Shown: positions 1 through 7,027 of the stretch, in pieces
Position numbering within the stretch: the stretch's first letter is position 1
Layout of the letters: each line of letters begins with the position of its first letter
From: Candidatus Mnemosynella bozhongmuii
Lineage (GTDB): Archaea > Halobacteriota > Archaeoglobi > Mnemosynellales > Mnemosynellaceae
NCBI GenBank assembly: GCA_014361165.1
Contig: JACIWD010000016.1
Span: 1 to 12,631 of the forward strand
Reading direction: 5' to 3'
DNA length: 12,631 nt
Translations under genes and position numbers: made by a program
Notes under the pieces: generated by a model
What the model was told of the DNA's origin: nothing
The model's input: the letters and a program-made list of their open reading frames with translations, nothing else
Databases searched by the model: none

Positions 1-705
1 TCAAGGGGAAATGAGTTCGATTACAGGGAGATCAGAAAAGAATCTGCTCTAATTCTACTCATCGGCCAGGTATCTTTTGAAATAGATGCAAAAACCTATA
101 ATACCGGAATAAGAAGCGATCCATTTACGAAAGATCCTTGGGCTCTCTATCTTCCGAGAGGCAGAAGGGTTAAGATAGAGGCTCTTGCAGATTCCGAGAT
201 TGCCGTTGTGAAATCCCCCTCAGACAAAGAGGGAACCGAGGTCTTCATAAGACCCGAAGAGGTCAAGAAGAGATGCGGAGGGGTCTGGAACTGGAGAAGA
301 GACATAAGGGATATCATTGATTGTTCAATACCTGCAGAGAGGCTTCTGATAGGAGAAACAATAAATGCTCCGGGAAGCTGGTCGAGCTGGCCTCCTCACA
401 AGCATGATCGGGATGACTATCCTCATGAGGCGAGAATGGAAGAGGTGTATCATTTCAGGCTGAACCCGAAGGAAGGTTTTGCTCTCCAGAGAATCTACGG
501 GGATGATTTCAATGAGGTTCATCTGATAGAAGATGGTGATACCGTTCTCATTCCAAGAGGATATCATCCCGTTGTGGTCTGCCCCGGACACCAGCTCTAC
601 TACCTCTGGATACTCGGAGGCGAGAAAAGACGTCCTCTGATGAGGTCTGATGAACGCTTCAGATGGCAGAGCATTCTTGAAGCATCTCTGAGAGAAGTGC
701 TTTAA
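1..705 (+). CDS. iolB: IolB-family 5-deoxy-glucuronate isomerase (5' partial)
   Basis: The reading frame is open from the first base, so the start lies upstream; 234 residues are visible of a family usually near 270. IolB is a cupin-type metal isomerase that converts 5-deoxy-glucuronate in myo-inositol breakdown. What shows this is the signature GSWSSWPPHKHD (about residues 126-136 of the visible part), then EEVYHF (147-152), GFALQRIY, and VLIPRGYHPV with a following PGHQLYYLWILGG. Likely metal ligands are H133, H135, E148 (or E147) and H189, spaced as in IolB/KduI. The stop overlaps the stop region of the convergent radical SAM gene by 4 nt. No other inositol-catabolism gene is in view, so the substrate in this organism is not settled; a related sugar-acid isomerase is possible. 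Family assignment is strong, physiological role inferred. Confidence 0.88.
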   Translation, partial: SRGNEFDYREIRKESALILLIGQVSFEIDAKTYNTGIRSDPFTKDPWALYLPRGRRVKIEALADSEIAVVKSPSDKEGTEVFIRPEEVKKRCGGVWNWRRDIRDIIDCSIPAERLLIGETINAPGSWSSWPPHKHDRDDYPHEARMEEVYHFRLNPKEGFALQRIYGDDFNEVHLIEDGDTVLIPRGYHPVVVCPGHQLYYLWILGGEKRRPLMRSDERFRWQSILEASLREVL

Positions 706-1538
706 AGAACGAATTTCCACTCTCTCTCAATTTTTGGAACCTCTCCGATCGCATTTCTTCTCAGATATCTCAGATTTTCCACTCCGTTCTCTTCTGAAAA
801 CCTTCTCAGATTCATCAGAAGACATCCCGGAATCCTGACATCTGCTATTTCCGAGAGCCTTGATGCAACCTCAAGATACTCCCATAAACTCTCGGCTCTC
901 TCAAGATCAACACTCTGAATCAGATCTTCCTGCTCTCTGTAGAGGGAAACAGGCTGAAGAAAAAGCTCGTGAGCCAGTGCTGATATTTTGGCGATCCTTT
1001 CGAGCTCATCATCATTCACTCCCGGAATGAAAATTGTCCTCACCGATGTGTATGTGAGCTTTGAGCTCATCTCAATGCTTCTCAGAACTCTCTCGAAGGC
1101 ATCCCTTCCGCAAATTCTCCTGTATTTCTCTCTGCTTCCAGCATCGAGGCTTATCATCATGATATCCGCTTCTCTGCAAATCCTCTCATCAAAAATAACG
1201 CCGTTGGTTTGAATGTCTATTCTCACATCTCCGAAGATGTCTCTGAGCCCTCTGATAACCGAGAGAAGTTTTTCGGCACCGTAATAAAACGGTTCTCCAA
1301 ACTGAGAAATTGTGATTGCTTTCGGATTCATCTCTCCGTAATATCCCTCTCTTATCACGACTCCTCTCATCTCTGCAATTTTCGAATAACAGAAAATGCA
1401 GCTTAGATTGCAATCTGTGCCAAACTCATAGCTCGGATGATGCTTCGGATTCTCAATCCTCCCGTCAATTCCCTCGCAGTGAATGCAGTGCTCCGGATAT
1501 TTTGCGTTTCTGAGAAAATCCTCAATTCTCTCAATCAC
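702..1538 (-). CDS. Radical SAM domain protein of unknown substrate
   Basis: A 278-aa soluble protein with the radical SAM signature CNLSCIFC: C43, C47 and C50 should bind a 4Fe-4S cluster that cleaves S-adenosylmethionine. A GEP motif (81-83) in the S-adenosylmethionine-binding region, DIQTNG and ISLDAGS strands, and IPGVND complete a typical partial TIM barrel. The N-terminus carries an extra CIHC pair (C18, C21), followed by a histidine pair, before the barrel; it may bind zinc or a second metal. No SPASM-type C-terminal cysteine cluster is seen. The start is GTG at 1536-1538 with no Shine-Dalgarno sequence; a TATA-like element about 28 nt upstream suggests a leaderless mRNA. It is divergent from the endonuclease V-like gene. 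The length and single cluster motif resemble MoaA/NifB-type archaeal proteins, but I do not recognise the subfamily or substrate. Confidence 0.85.
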   Translation of the reverse strand: MIERIEDFLRNAKYPEHCIHCEGIDGRIENPKHHPSYEFGTDCNLSCIFCYSKIAEMRGVVIREGYYGEMNPKAITISQFGEPFYYGAEKLLSVIRGLRDIFGDVRIDIQTNGVIFDERICREADIMMISLDAGSREKYRRICGRDAFERVLRSIEMSSKLTYTSVRTIFIPGVNDDELERIAKISALAHELFLQPVSLYREQEDLIQSVDLERAESLWEYLEVASRLSEIADVRIPGCLLMNLRRFSEENGVENLRYLRRNAIGEVPKIEREWKFVL

Positions 1539-1576
1539 AAAGGTTTTTGAGGAGAGAAAGAATTAAAATCTTTTGA
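1539..1576. promoter_or_regulatory. 38-nt divergent promoter region, probably leaderless both ways
   Basis: This is the whole gap between the GTG start of the radical SAM gene (-) and the ATG of the endonuclease V-like gene (+). On the minus strand AAAAGATTTTAATT (complement of about 1561-1574) looks like BRE plus TATA, about 28 nt before the GTG. On the plus strand CAAAGGTTTTTGAG (1538-1551) lies a similar distance before the ATG at 1577. Neither start has a Shine-Dalgarno sequence at normal spacing, so both transcripts probably begin at or near the start codon. The two elements interlock, so binding at one may exclude the other. This is inference from spacing and composition. Confidence 0.5.
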
Positions 1577-2209
1577 ATGGAGGAAAGATGGGCTGAAGAG
1601 CAGAGAAGACTGTCCAGAAGAGTCATTCTTGAAGATGAGGATGAACCTCAGGTCTTCTGCGGAATTGCAACCTCCTCATTCGGGAATGAAATCATATGTT
1701 CCGCGGTTGTTGTGAAGGAGGAGAGGATCGTTGAAGAGAGGACTCTCAGAGATGTTCCCAAAGTTCCCTACATCCCATCCTTCAGATTTTATTCCGAAGG
1801 AGAAGTCATGATGAAACTGATATCTTCTCTGAAGAGCTCTCCTGACATCTTTATCTTCAACGCTTCGGGAATTGCTCATCCGAGATTTCTGGGACTTGCA
1901 TCTCATATAGGAGTTCTCATGAACATAAGGACGGTTGGAGTGACGAAAAAATCACTTGTTAACAGAATTCCGGAGCTGAAGGAGAATGAGTTCAGAATTC
2001 TGAAGCATCTTGGAAAGGAGGTTGGAATTGCCGCGAGATTCACCAGAGAACATTCTCCTCTGCTGATCTCTCCGGGTCACAGGATATCGGTCAGAGGAGC
2101 ATTTGAAGTTGTGAAGGGGTTGATGAGGGGAAACTCCTTTCCAGAACCTCTCATGATTGCCAGAAGGATTGCGAGAAGGGAAAGGTTAAATATGGCATCT
2201 CAGAAATGA
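1577..2209 (+). CDS. Endonuclease V-fold protein lacking catalytic aspartates (pseudo-EndoV)
   Basis: 210 aa, the normal size for archaeal endonuclease V, an enzyme that nicks nucleic acid next to inosine or deaminated bases. Family motifs are clear: VPYIPSF (63-69, the wedge that opens the substrate), SGIAHPRFLGLASH (97-110), TVGVTKK (119-125) and ISPGHRIS (164-171), then a PEPLMIA tail. However, the first catalytic Asp of the GVD motif is A31 (GIATSSF aligns without gaps to GVDQAF), and the Asp of the VDGxGIAHPR motif is N95 (FNASGIAHPR). Only the middle Glu (E74), H101 and K124 remain of the metal/active site. It therefore probably binds nucleic acid, or something else, without cutting. 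It leads the operon with rbkR and ribB, ending 1 nt before rbkR. The start is ATG without a Shine-Dalgarno. The fold is certain to me; loss of activity is a strong inference from the residues. Confidence 0.85.
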   Translation: MEERWAEEQRRLSRRVILEDEDEPQVFCGIATSSFGNEIICSAVVVKEERIVEERTLRDVPKVPYIPSFRFYSEGEVMMKLISSLKSSPDIFIFNASGIAHPRFLGLASHIGVLMNIRTVGVTKKSLVNRIPELKENEFRILKHLGKEVGIAARFTREHSPLLISPGHRISVRGAFEVVKGLMRGNSFPEPLMIARRIARRERLNMASQK

Positions 2210-2231
2210 TATGCATACAATGTATGATATC
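2208..2231. promoter_or_regulatory. Imperfect palindrome over the rbkR start, candidate operator
   Basis: GATATGCATAC, a 3-nt centre AAT, then GTATGATATC form an inverted repeat. The inner CATAC/GTATG arms match perfectly and the outer arms match after a one-base offset. It covers the stop of the upstream gene and both possible start codons (2211 and 2220) of the regulator/kinase. RbkR proteins (winged helix fused to archaeal riboflavin kinase) are known to bind palindromic operators before riboflavin genes, so this could be an autoregulatory site. It was found by eye and no motif comparison was possible. Confidence 0.35.
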
Positions 2232-2873
2232 AGCATCCTGAAGTACATTGCAGGAAAGGGAGGAATGAAAGAGTCCGTGAAGCTGTCGACAAGGGAAATA
2301 TCTTCGGAGATAAACCGGAGCCCTCAGACAGTTTCAAGAAGGTTGAAGGAGCTTGAGACCGAGGGAATGATATCGAGAAGAATCACTCCCGATGGTCAGT
2401 GGGTATCAATAACAGAGAAGGGAGAGAGAACCCTGAGAAAGGAATATGAGGATTATCGCAGAATCTTTGAATCTCCGGAAGTTCTCTCTTTAAGGGGAAA
2501 GGTATTCACGGGTCTTGGAGAGGGAAGATATTATCTCTCACTTGAGGGTTACACAGCTCAGATCTCCAGGATCATCGGATTCCGGCCATATCCCGGAACT
2601 TTAAATATCAGGATCCTTCCCGAGGACACCGAGATAAGAAAAAGGCTGTCCAAAAAACCGGGGTATGAGATAAGGGGTTTTGAGTCAGAGGGAAGAAAAT
2701 TTGGAGGGTGCAAGCTTTTTGAGGGAGAGCTGGAATCGATAAAGTGTGGAGTTCTGATACCCGAAAGGACGCACTATCCGGAGGATGTTCTCGAAATAGT
2801 TGCACCCTTCAATCTCAGGGATAAACTGAAGCTCAGAGATGGTGATGTCGTCAAACTGAAGGTGATTGCATGA
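2211..2873 (+). CDS. ribK: Bifunctional winged-helix regulator / CTP-dependent riboflavin kinase
   Basis: 220 aa. Residues about 5-85 form a MarR-like winged helix (STREISSEINRSPQTVSRRL recognition region near 26-45, then a wing GQWVSIT). Residues 93-220 are the archaeal riboflavin kinase (DUF120/RibK fold), which makes FMN from riboflavin using CTP. Seen motifs are KVFTGLGEGRYY (97-108) for nucleotide binding, GFRPYPGTLNIRI (123-135), GGCKLFEG (165-172), LIPERTHYP (182-190) and the APFNLRDKLKLRDGDVV tail. This arrangement is the RbkR type, known to act as both enzyme and repressor/activator of riboflavin genes. ATG at 2211 follows the upstream stop by 1 nt; a second ATG at 2220 (residue 4) could be the true start. 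ribB follows with an ATGA overlap. A palindrome at the start may be its own operator. Confidence 0.93.
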   Translation: MHTMYDISILKYIAGKGGMKESVKLSTREISSEINRSPQTVSRRLKELETEGMISRRITPDGQWVSITEKGERTLRKEYEDYRRIFESPEVLSLRGKVFTGLGEGRYYLSLEGYTAQISRIIGFRPYPGTLNIRILPEDTEIRKRLSKKPGYEIRGFESEGRKFGGCKLFEGELESIKCGVLIPERTHYPEDVLEIVAPFNLRDKLKLRDGDVVKLKVIA

Positions 2874-3562
2874 GTGTTGAAAGAGCTGTGAAACTTCTCA
2901 GAAGGGGAGAAATGGTTCTGATATATGATGATGACAGGAGAGAGGGAGAAACAGATATTGTCTTTCCTGCCTCATCGGTTGAACCAAAAGATGTCAGGCT
3001 GATGAGGAGAGACGGAGGAGGACTCATATGCGTAGCTCTCTCGGCGGAAGTCTGCAGAAAACTCTCTCTTCCCTATGCCTTCGAGATTTTCAGAAAGGCT
3101 TCTGATATACTTCCGGAGAACATAATCGAGGCTCCCGGAGATGTGAAATATGATTCTCACTCATCATTCTCCATATGGGTAAATCACAGAGATGTCTTCA
3201 CCGGAATAACTGACAGGGACAGAGCCCTGACGATAAGGGAGATAGGTAAGATTGCGGAAAGAGTTCTCAGCGGGGAAAAAGTGAAATTTGGAGATTATTT
3301 CAGAGCTCCGGGTCATGTTCCTGTTCTCAGAGCATCTGATGGTCTTCTGAAAACAAGGAGGGGTCAGACAGAGCTCTCTGTTGCCCTTGCGGAAATAGCC
3401 GGAATAACTCCGGCAATGGTGATATGCGAAATGCTTGATGAGGATACAGCTCTTCCAAAGAGTGAAGCAAGAAGATATGCGGAGGAAAAGAAATCTGTTT
3501 TTCTCGAGGGATGGGAAATAGTTGAGGCATGGGAGAGACTTCAGGAAGAAGAGGCTTCCTGA
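2870..3562 (+). CDS. ribB: 3,4-dihydroxy-2-butanone 4-phosphate synthase
   Basis: Converts ribulose 5-phosphate to formate and 3,4-dihydroxy-2-butanone 4-phosphate, the four-carbon precursor of riboflavin. The 230-aa length fits a single-domain RibB. Seen motifs: YDDDRREGETD (19-29), with acidic residues E25, E27 and D29 for Mg and catalysis; HSSFS (97-101) and TGITDRDRA (111-119) for substrate phosphate binding; APGHVPVLRA (146-155) with H149; RGQTELSV (164-171); and CEML with E187. There is no GTP cyclohydrolase II domain, as expected in archaea. The ATG overlaps the ribK stop (ATGA) with GGTGA at 2861-2865 as ribosome binding site, so translation is probably coupled. The 3' end overlaps convergent lysS by 22 bp. 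Confidence 0.95.
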   Translation: MSVERAVKLLRRGEMVLIYDDDRREGETDIVFPASSVEPKDVRLMRRDGGGLICVALSAEVCRKLSLPYAFEIFRKASDILPENIIEAPGDVKYDSHSSFSIWVNHRDVFTGITDRDRALTIREIGKIAERVLSGEKVKFGDYFRAPGHVPVLRASDGLLKTRRGQTELSVALAEIAGITPAMVICEMLDEDTALPKSEARRYAEEKKSVFLEGWEIVEAWERLQEEEAS

Positions 3563-5067
3563 AGCCTTCTCACAACAAAATCTCTTCCAAGAGACATGAG
3601 GAACCATCCAGCTCTTGGACCAGATTTTTTATCGAGGATTGAGAGGTAAATTGCCTGAAAGATCTTTGGAGCTCTGATGTTCAGCTCTTCAGCAACGGAG
3701 TAAATTTCCCTGTGTATTCTCTCAGCCTCCCATTCGATTTCCTCAAATCTCTCTGAGAGAACTCCAAGAGCTCTCTTCAGGTCATCCGGAAGATTCTTTG
3801 CAGACTCCGGAAGCTCCTTTTTAACTTCAAATTTCACCTCGGGTGGTGCAAATCTCTCGAGCCAGTATTTTGCCTTCTCGACCATTCTCTGAATGGCCTC
3901 TCGATCGTCCTCATACCCTCCTCTTCTCAGAACCTCCATGACACCATCGAGATCGGATGCAATCTGAACAGCCGTGACAATATGGCGGAATGGAACATCA
4001 GGATATTTCTTCCCTATGTCTGAAAGCTGGTATTCTCTTGTGTTATTTCTTCTCGCCTCCTCAAATTCATCCACAAGCGAGAGAACAGGAAGACCGGGAT
4101 CGAAGTCGATGTGCTTCTCTGGTTTGACCCTCATCACCATGTATCTCAGAACCTCTTCCGGAATTGCTCTGATCATCTCCCTTATCTCTATCACAACTCC
4201 CTTTGAGGAGGACATCGCACCCTTTCCCTTCAGCATTATCCACTCATAAATCACGGGATACGGAGGTTCATAGCCATAGATTTCCCGGGAAATTCTCACG
4301 CCTGTGTCGTAGGAACCTCCTGCGGTTGCGTGATCCTTTCCAAATGGTTCGACTGTTACTCCGAAGATCTTCCATCTTGCAGGCCAGTCAACCCTCCACG
4401 AGAGCTTCCCCTCCCTCATGCTCACAGTTGTCTCCTCGCCACAGGAGCATCTCATATCGACGGTCTCCCTCTTCTCATCAAATCCGGTTACCTCTGTTGT
4501 TGAAATCCTCCCGCAATTCGGACATACGGGATGAAATGGACTCCATGAATCCGGAAGCTCTCTTCCGGAGACCTCTCTGAGTATCTTTGCAATCTCATCC
4601 CTTCTCTTCAGAGCCTCCTTCACGGCATCAACATACATTCCCTTCTCGTAGCACTCATGTGCTCTGAAAACCTCGGGTTCAACTCCGAGCTCCTTCATGG
4701 ACTCCAGAAATGGAATCAGAAAATGATCCGCATAGTTATCGCAGCATCCTTCCGGATCCGGAATTCTTGAGAGGGGTTTTCCCACGTGCTCCTCATAGCT
4801 TTCAGGAAGGAACGGATACCTTTTTCTCAGAGGGTCGAAGTCATCGGCAATGTAAATCAGCTTAGCCTGCTCTCCGGCATCCTTCAGGGCTCTCAGTATT
4901 GCATCTCCCGTGAGAATCTCTCTCATGTTCCCTATGTGAATTGGACCCGAAGGGGTTATTCCGGTTGAGATGACATGCGGTCGTCCCTTCAGCTCCTCTG
5001 CTATGACATCTGCCCAGTGTATCTTCACTCTACTCTCGATATCTTTCTCCATGCTGCTCCCGTGCAA
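3541..5067 (-). CDS. lysS: Class I lysyl-tRNA synthetase
   Basis: 508 aa; charges tRNA-Lys with lysine in the cytoplasm. This is the class I (archaeal LysK) type, not the class II enzyme. Seen: GITPSGPIHIGN with the HIGN signature at 44-47; a KMSKS-equivalent MSSSKG at 285-290; and a zinc-ribbon-like insert with C182, C185, C207 and C209. An alpha-helical anticodon-binding C-terminus follows. The longest start is TTG (5065-5067), preceded at 5-nt spacing by GGGAGGAG. An ATG five codons later (5050-5052) lacks good spacing, so I prefer TTG, though the GA-rich run also codes for the preceding gene. The gene overlaps the glycosyltransferase upstream by 43 bp (28 bp if ATG is used) and is the last gene of the cutA-to-lysS operon. 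Confidence 0.96.
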   Translation of the reverse strand: MHGSSMEKDIESRVKIHWADVIAEELKGRPHVISTGITPSGPIHIGNMREILTGDAILRALKDAGEQAKLIYIADDFDPLRKRYPFLPESYEEHVGKPLSRIPDPEGCCDNYADHFLIPFLESMKELGVEPEVFRAHECYEKGMYVDAVKEALKRRDEIAKILREVSGRELPDSWSPFHPVCPNCGRISTTEVTGFDEKRETVDMRCSCGEETTVSMREGKLSWRVDWPARWKIFGVTVEPFGKDHATAGGSYDTGVRISREIYGYEPPYPVIYEWIMLKGKGAMSSSKGVVIEIREMIRAIPEEVLRYMVMRVKPEKHIDFDPGLPVLSLVDEFEEARRNNTREYQLSDIGKKYPDVPFRHIVTAVQIASDLDGVMEVLRRGGYEDDREAIQRMVEKAKYWLERFAPPEVKFEVKKELPESAKNLPDDLKRALGVLSERFEEIEWEAERIHREIYSVAEELNIRAPKIFQAIYLSILDKKSGPRAGWFLMSLGRDFVVRRLQEASSS

Positions 5068-6314
5068 GTGATCTCCTCCCAGAATGCTTTAAAACCGGTG
5101 AAGGCTCTCGTGAGGATGTGAAATGGTATCACAGAGGAGAGTATTATATCTTTCCAATCCGCACATCCAAGCCTCAAATCTCTGAAAGCTCTCATCACAT
5201 AAATCAGTGAGAGAGGGAAAAATGGAAGAATCATGACAAAGAACTGCGGTGGAAAGAAAATCAGGGATGCGAGGAGATGTGCAGTGTAGAGAATTCCCAC
5301 GGGATATGCGATTGCCTGAAGGAGCAAAACCGGAAGTCCCACAAACCTGAATCTTCTCCTACTTCTCAAAAGGCCCATGTATTTCCTTATCAGCTGAAAT
5401 CTTGCCCTGTCCCATCTCTTCCTCTGGTTCCACCAGTCCTCAAGACTGACCGGAGAGAGCTCCATGCTGACCATGCCAAGGTCAAGAAGAGTTCTGTAAC
5501 CTTTTTGAAGCAATCTCAGTGAAATCTCTTTGTCCTCTCCTATGCATGATGCATCGAAACCTCCTATCTCTTCGAGAACATCTCTTCTTATGAAAACATT
5601 GCTTCCGTAAACAAGATGTGAGCCGCTGAAAAGCTCCTCTATGAATCTGCTTATATCGAGACCGGCTGAAAATTCATTTCCATAGATTCTGGCTAAAATG
5701 CCCTTTCCTCTGTTTCTGACAGTGCAGCTTCCGCCAACTGCTCCTATTTTCTCATCAGACCCGAGCCATGCCACGGCTCTTGATATGGCATCAGGAGAAA
5801 TCATGTGGTCAGCATCGAGAACTCCAATGATCTCTCCGGAGGAATTAAAAATTCCGAAGTTCAGCGCTCCTGCTTTGGAATGATGAAACTCGTTCTTCAG
5901 AGCCCTCACATTCTCCCATCTCTTTGAGAGCTCTTCAGCAATTTCCGGAGTTCTGTCACTGCAGTCCCCCTCATAAACTATGATGATCTCCTTGTTTTTG
6001 TAATCTGCTTCAATAACACTTTCAACGCATCTCTCAAGAACCCTCTCCTCGTTGTAACACGGAATGATTATGGAAACTTTCATATCTCCTTCAAACTCCG
6101 GAGGCTCGGAAGCTCGAAGAAATCTGAAAGAGAGGAATAGAAGGATTGATGTTGCGAAGAGACTTGTGAAGAGCTCTGAGAGGAAAAGAAGCGATCTGAT
6201 TTCAGAGCTGAGCTCTGAAGAGAGCTCTCCAATGTAGAAGCCGATGAAAAAGAGAGCTCCTGTTGAAATGATGAATCCGAGGAAATCCGGTTTCAGAAAT
6301 CTCAGGAATTCCAT
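5025..6314 (-). CDS. Membrane-bound family 2 glycosyltransferase
   Basis: 429 aa. Two N-terminal membrane segments (about 11-29 and 41-64) precede a cytoplasmic GT-A domain: VSIIIPCYNEE (80-90), IIIVYEGDCSD (110-120), the DxD-type DAD (167-169) that binds metal and nucleotide sugar, GEDKE with the catalytic-base region E260/D261, and QRKRW (297-301). The last motif is the Q-x-x-R-W signature of processive or chitin/hyaluronan/cellulose-synthase-like enzymes. Two or more C-terminal segments follow (about 325-373). It probably transfers or polymerises sugars onto lipid or exported glycan at the membrane; substrate unknown. Start ATG has a near-perfect AAGGAGGAG. It overlaps the nucleotidyltransferase gene before it (13 bp) and lysS after it. 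Confidence 0.9.
   Translation of the reverse strand: MEFLRFLKPDFLGFIISTGALFFIGFYIGELSSELSSEIRSLLFLSELFTSLFATSILLFLSFRFLRASEPPEFEGDMKVSIIIPCYNEERVLERCVESVIEADYKNKEIIIVYEGDCSDRTPEIAEELSKRWENVRALKNEFHHSKAGALNFGIFNSSGEIIGVLDADHMISPDAISRAVAWLGSDEKIGAVGGSCTVRNRGKGILARIYGNEFSAGLDISRFIEELFSGSHLVYGSNVFIRRDVLEEIGGFDASCIGEDKEISLRLLQKGYRTLLDLGMVSMELSPVSLEDWWNQRKRWDRARFQLIRKYMGLLRSRRRFRFVGLPVLLLQAIAYPVGILYTAHLLASLIFFPPQFFVMILPFFPLSLIYVMRAFRDLRLGCADWKDIILSSVIPFHILTRAFTGFKAFWEEITCTGAAWRKISRVE
5073..5080 (-). promoter_or_regulatory. Ribosome binding site supporting the TTG start of lysS
   Basis: The complement reads GGGAGGAG, 5 nt before TTG (5065-5067) and 20 nt before the first ATG. The spacing favours initiation at TTG. 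The same bases encode W-E-E in the end of the glycosyltransferase, so chance is not excluded. Confidence 0.45.
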
Positions 6315-7027
6315 GCTCTCCTCCTTACAGCAGGGTCTCTCTCAACTATGCTTCTGAGAACCTCCTCAAAGCTCTCATCCGGATGAAGCTCAACTTTCAG
6401 ATAGACGCCGGTTCTTCCGAGCTCTCCTCTTCTGAGAAGAACCCTCATCCGCTCCTCAACGGTATCCTGAGAAATCTTCAGGATGCTTGCAACCCTTCCC
6501 GGTGAGAGGTCGCTCAGAGGGATTTCCAGATGCCCCTCATCCGTAGGTTGAATCAGCATTAGATTTTTGTTCACTCCCGCAACCCTCTCGTTCAGGTCAC
6601 TCAGATCAATCATTCCTCCAAATCTGTAGAACTCTATCTCTCTTCTCTTCGGCTCTATAAGCGGAAATGAGACATTAACGCCGTTTTCAAGTTTTATCTG
6701 CGCCTTTACAACACTCTGCGGGGTTGCCTGAAGAAGGGATTTTTCAGCTATTCCAAAAGGGAAAAGAGCAGTTTCAACGAGGAATGAGGGAATGACATAT
6801 GGGATGAAAATGTCTATGTCACTCCTCCTGTTCACGTCTCCTCTTGCAATGCTTCCGTGGACAAAGGAGGTTATGTTTCTCGTTCTCAGCTCTTTCATAA
6901 CTTCAAGAGCCTTCAGTCTCAGCTCTCTCAGGAGTTTCCAGTGCTCCTCATCGTATCTCACTTCTTTCGGACTTCCCATCTCTCCTGTTTTCCTTCTCAT
7001 CCCATCCCACAGCTCTCTCTTATCCAT
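6302..7027 (-). CDS. Nucleotidyltransferase-fold (pol beta superfamily) protein with helical C-terminus
   Basis: 241 aa. Residues about 30-130 carry the minimal nucleotidyltransferase signature: VHGSIARGD (56-64) followed by SDIDIFI (69-75), where G58/S59 bind the nucleotide phosphates and D70/D72 hold Mg. The third carboxylate is probably E125 in the strand after NGVNVSFPLIEP. Residues about 165-210 (LSPGRVASILKISQDTVEERMRVL) look like a helix-turn-helix, with a basic C-terminus. Such archaeal proteins (probably the COG1665 kind) are mostly uncharacterised; the reaction could be adenylylation or nucleotide transfer to RNA, protein or sugar. An antitoxin-type MNT role seems less likely because no HEPN partner is adjacent. 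The start ATG overlaps the cutA end by 31 bp and the gene's end overlaps the glycosyltransferase start by 13 bp. Confidence 0.75.
   Translation of the reverse strand: MDKRELWDGMRRKTGEMGSPKEVRYDEEHWKLLRELRLKALEVMKELRTRNITSFVHGSIARGDVNRRSDIDIFIPYVIPSFLVETALFPFGIAEKSLLQATPQSVVKAQIKLENGVNVSFPLIEPKRREIEFYRFGGMIDLSDLNERVAGVNKNLMLIQPTDEGHLEIPLSDLSPGRVASILKISQDTVEERMRVLLRRGELGRTGVYLKVELHPDESFEEVLRSIVERDPAVRRRAWNS
6318..6326 (-). promoter_or_regulatory. Strong ribosome binding site of the glycosyltransferase gene
   Basis: The complement reads AAGGAGGAG immediately before AGC-ATG, the strongest Shine-Dalgarno seen in the window. It sits inside the last codons of the preceding gene and fixes the ATG at 6312-6314 as the start. 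Confidence 0.75.

Noticed and set aside
325..720. 131-codon open frame on the minus strand within iolB
   Set aside because: It is antisense to clear IolB motifs, shows no family signature, and purine-rich coding strands here easily leave such frames open.
3164..3607. 147-codon minus frame across ribB and the lysS end
   Set aside because: Shadow of ribB; low-complexity, S/F-rich translation without motifs.
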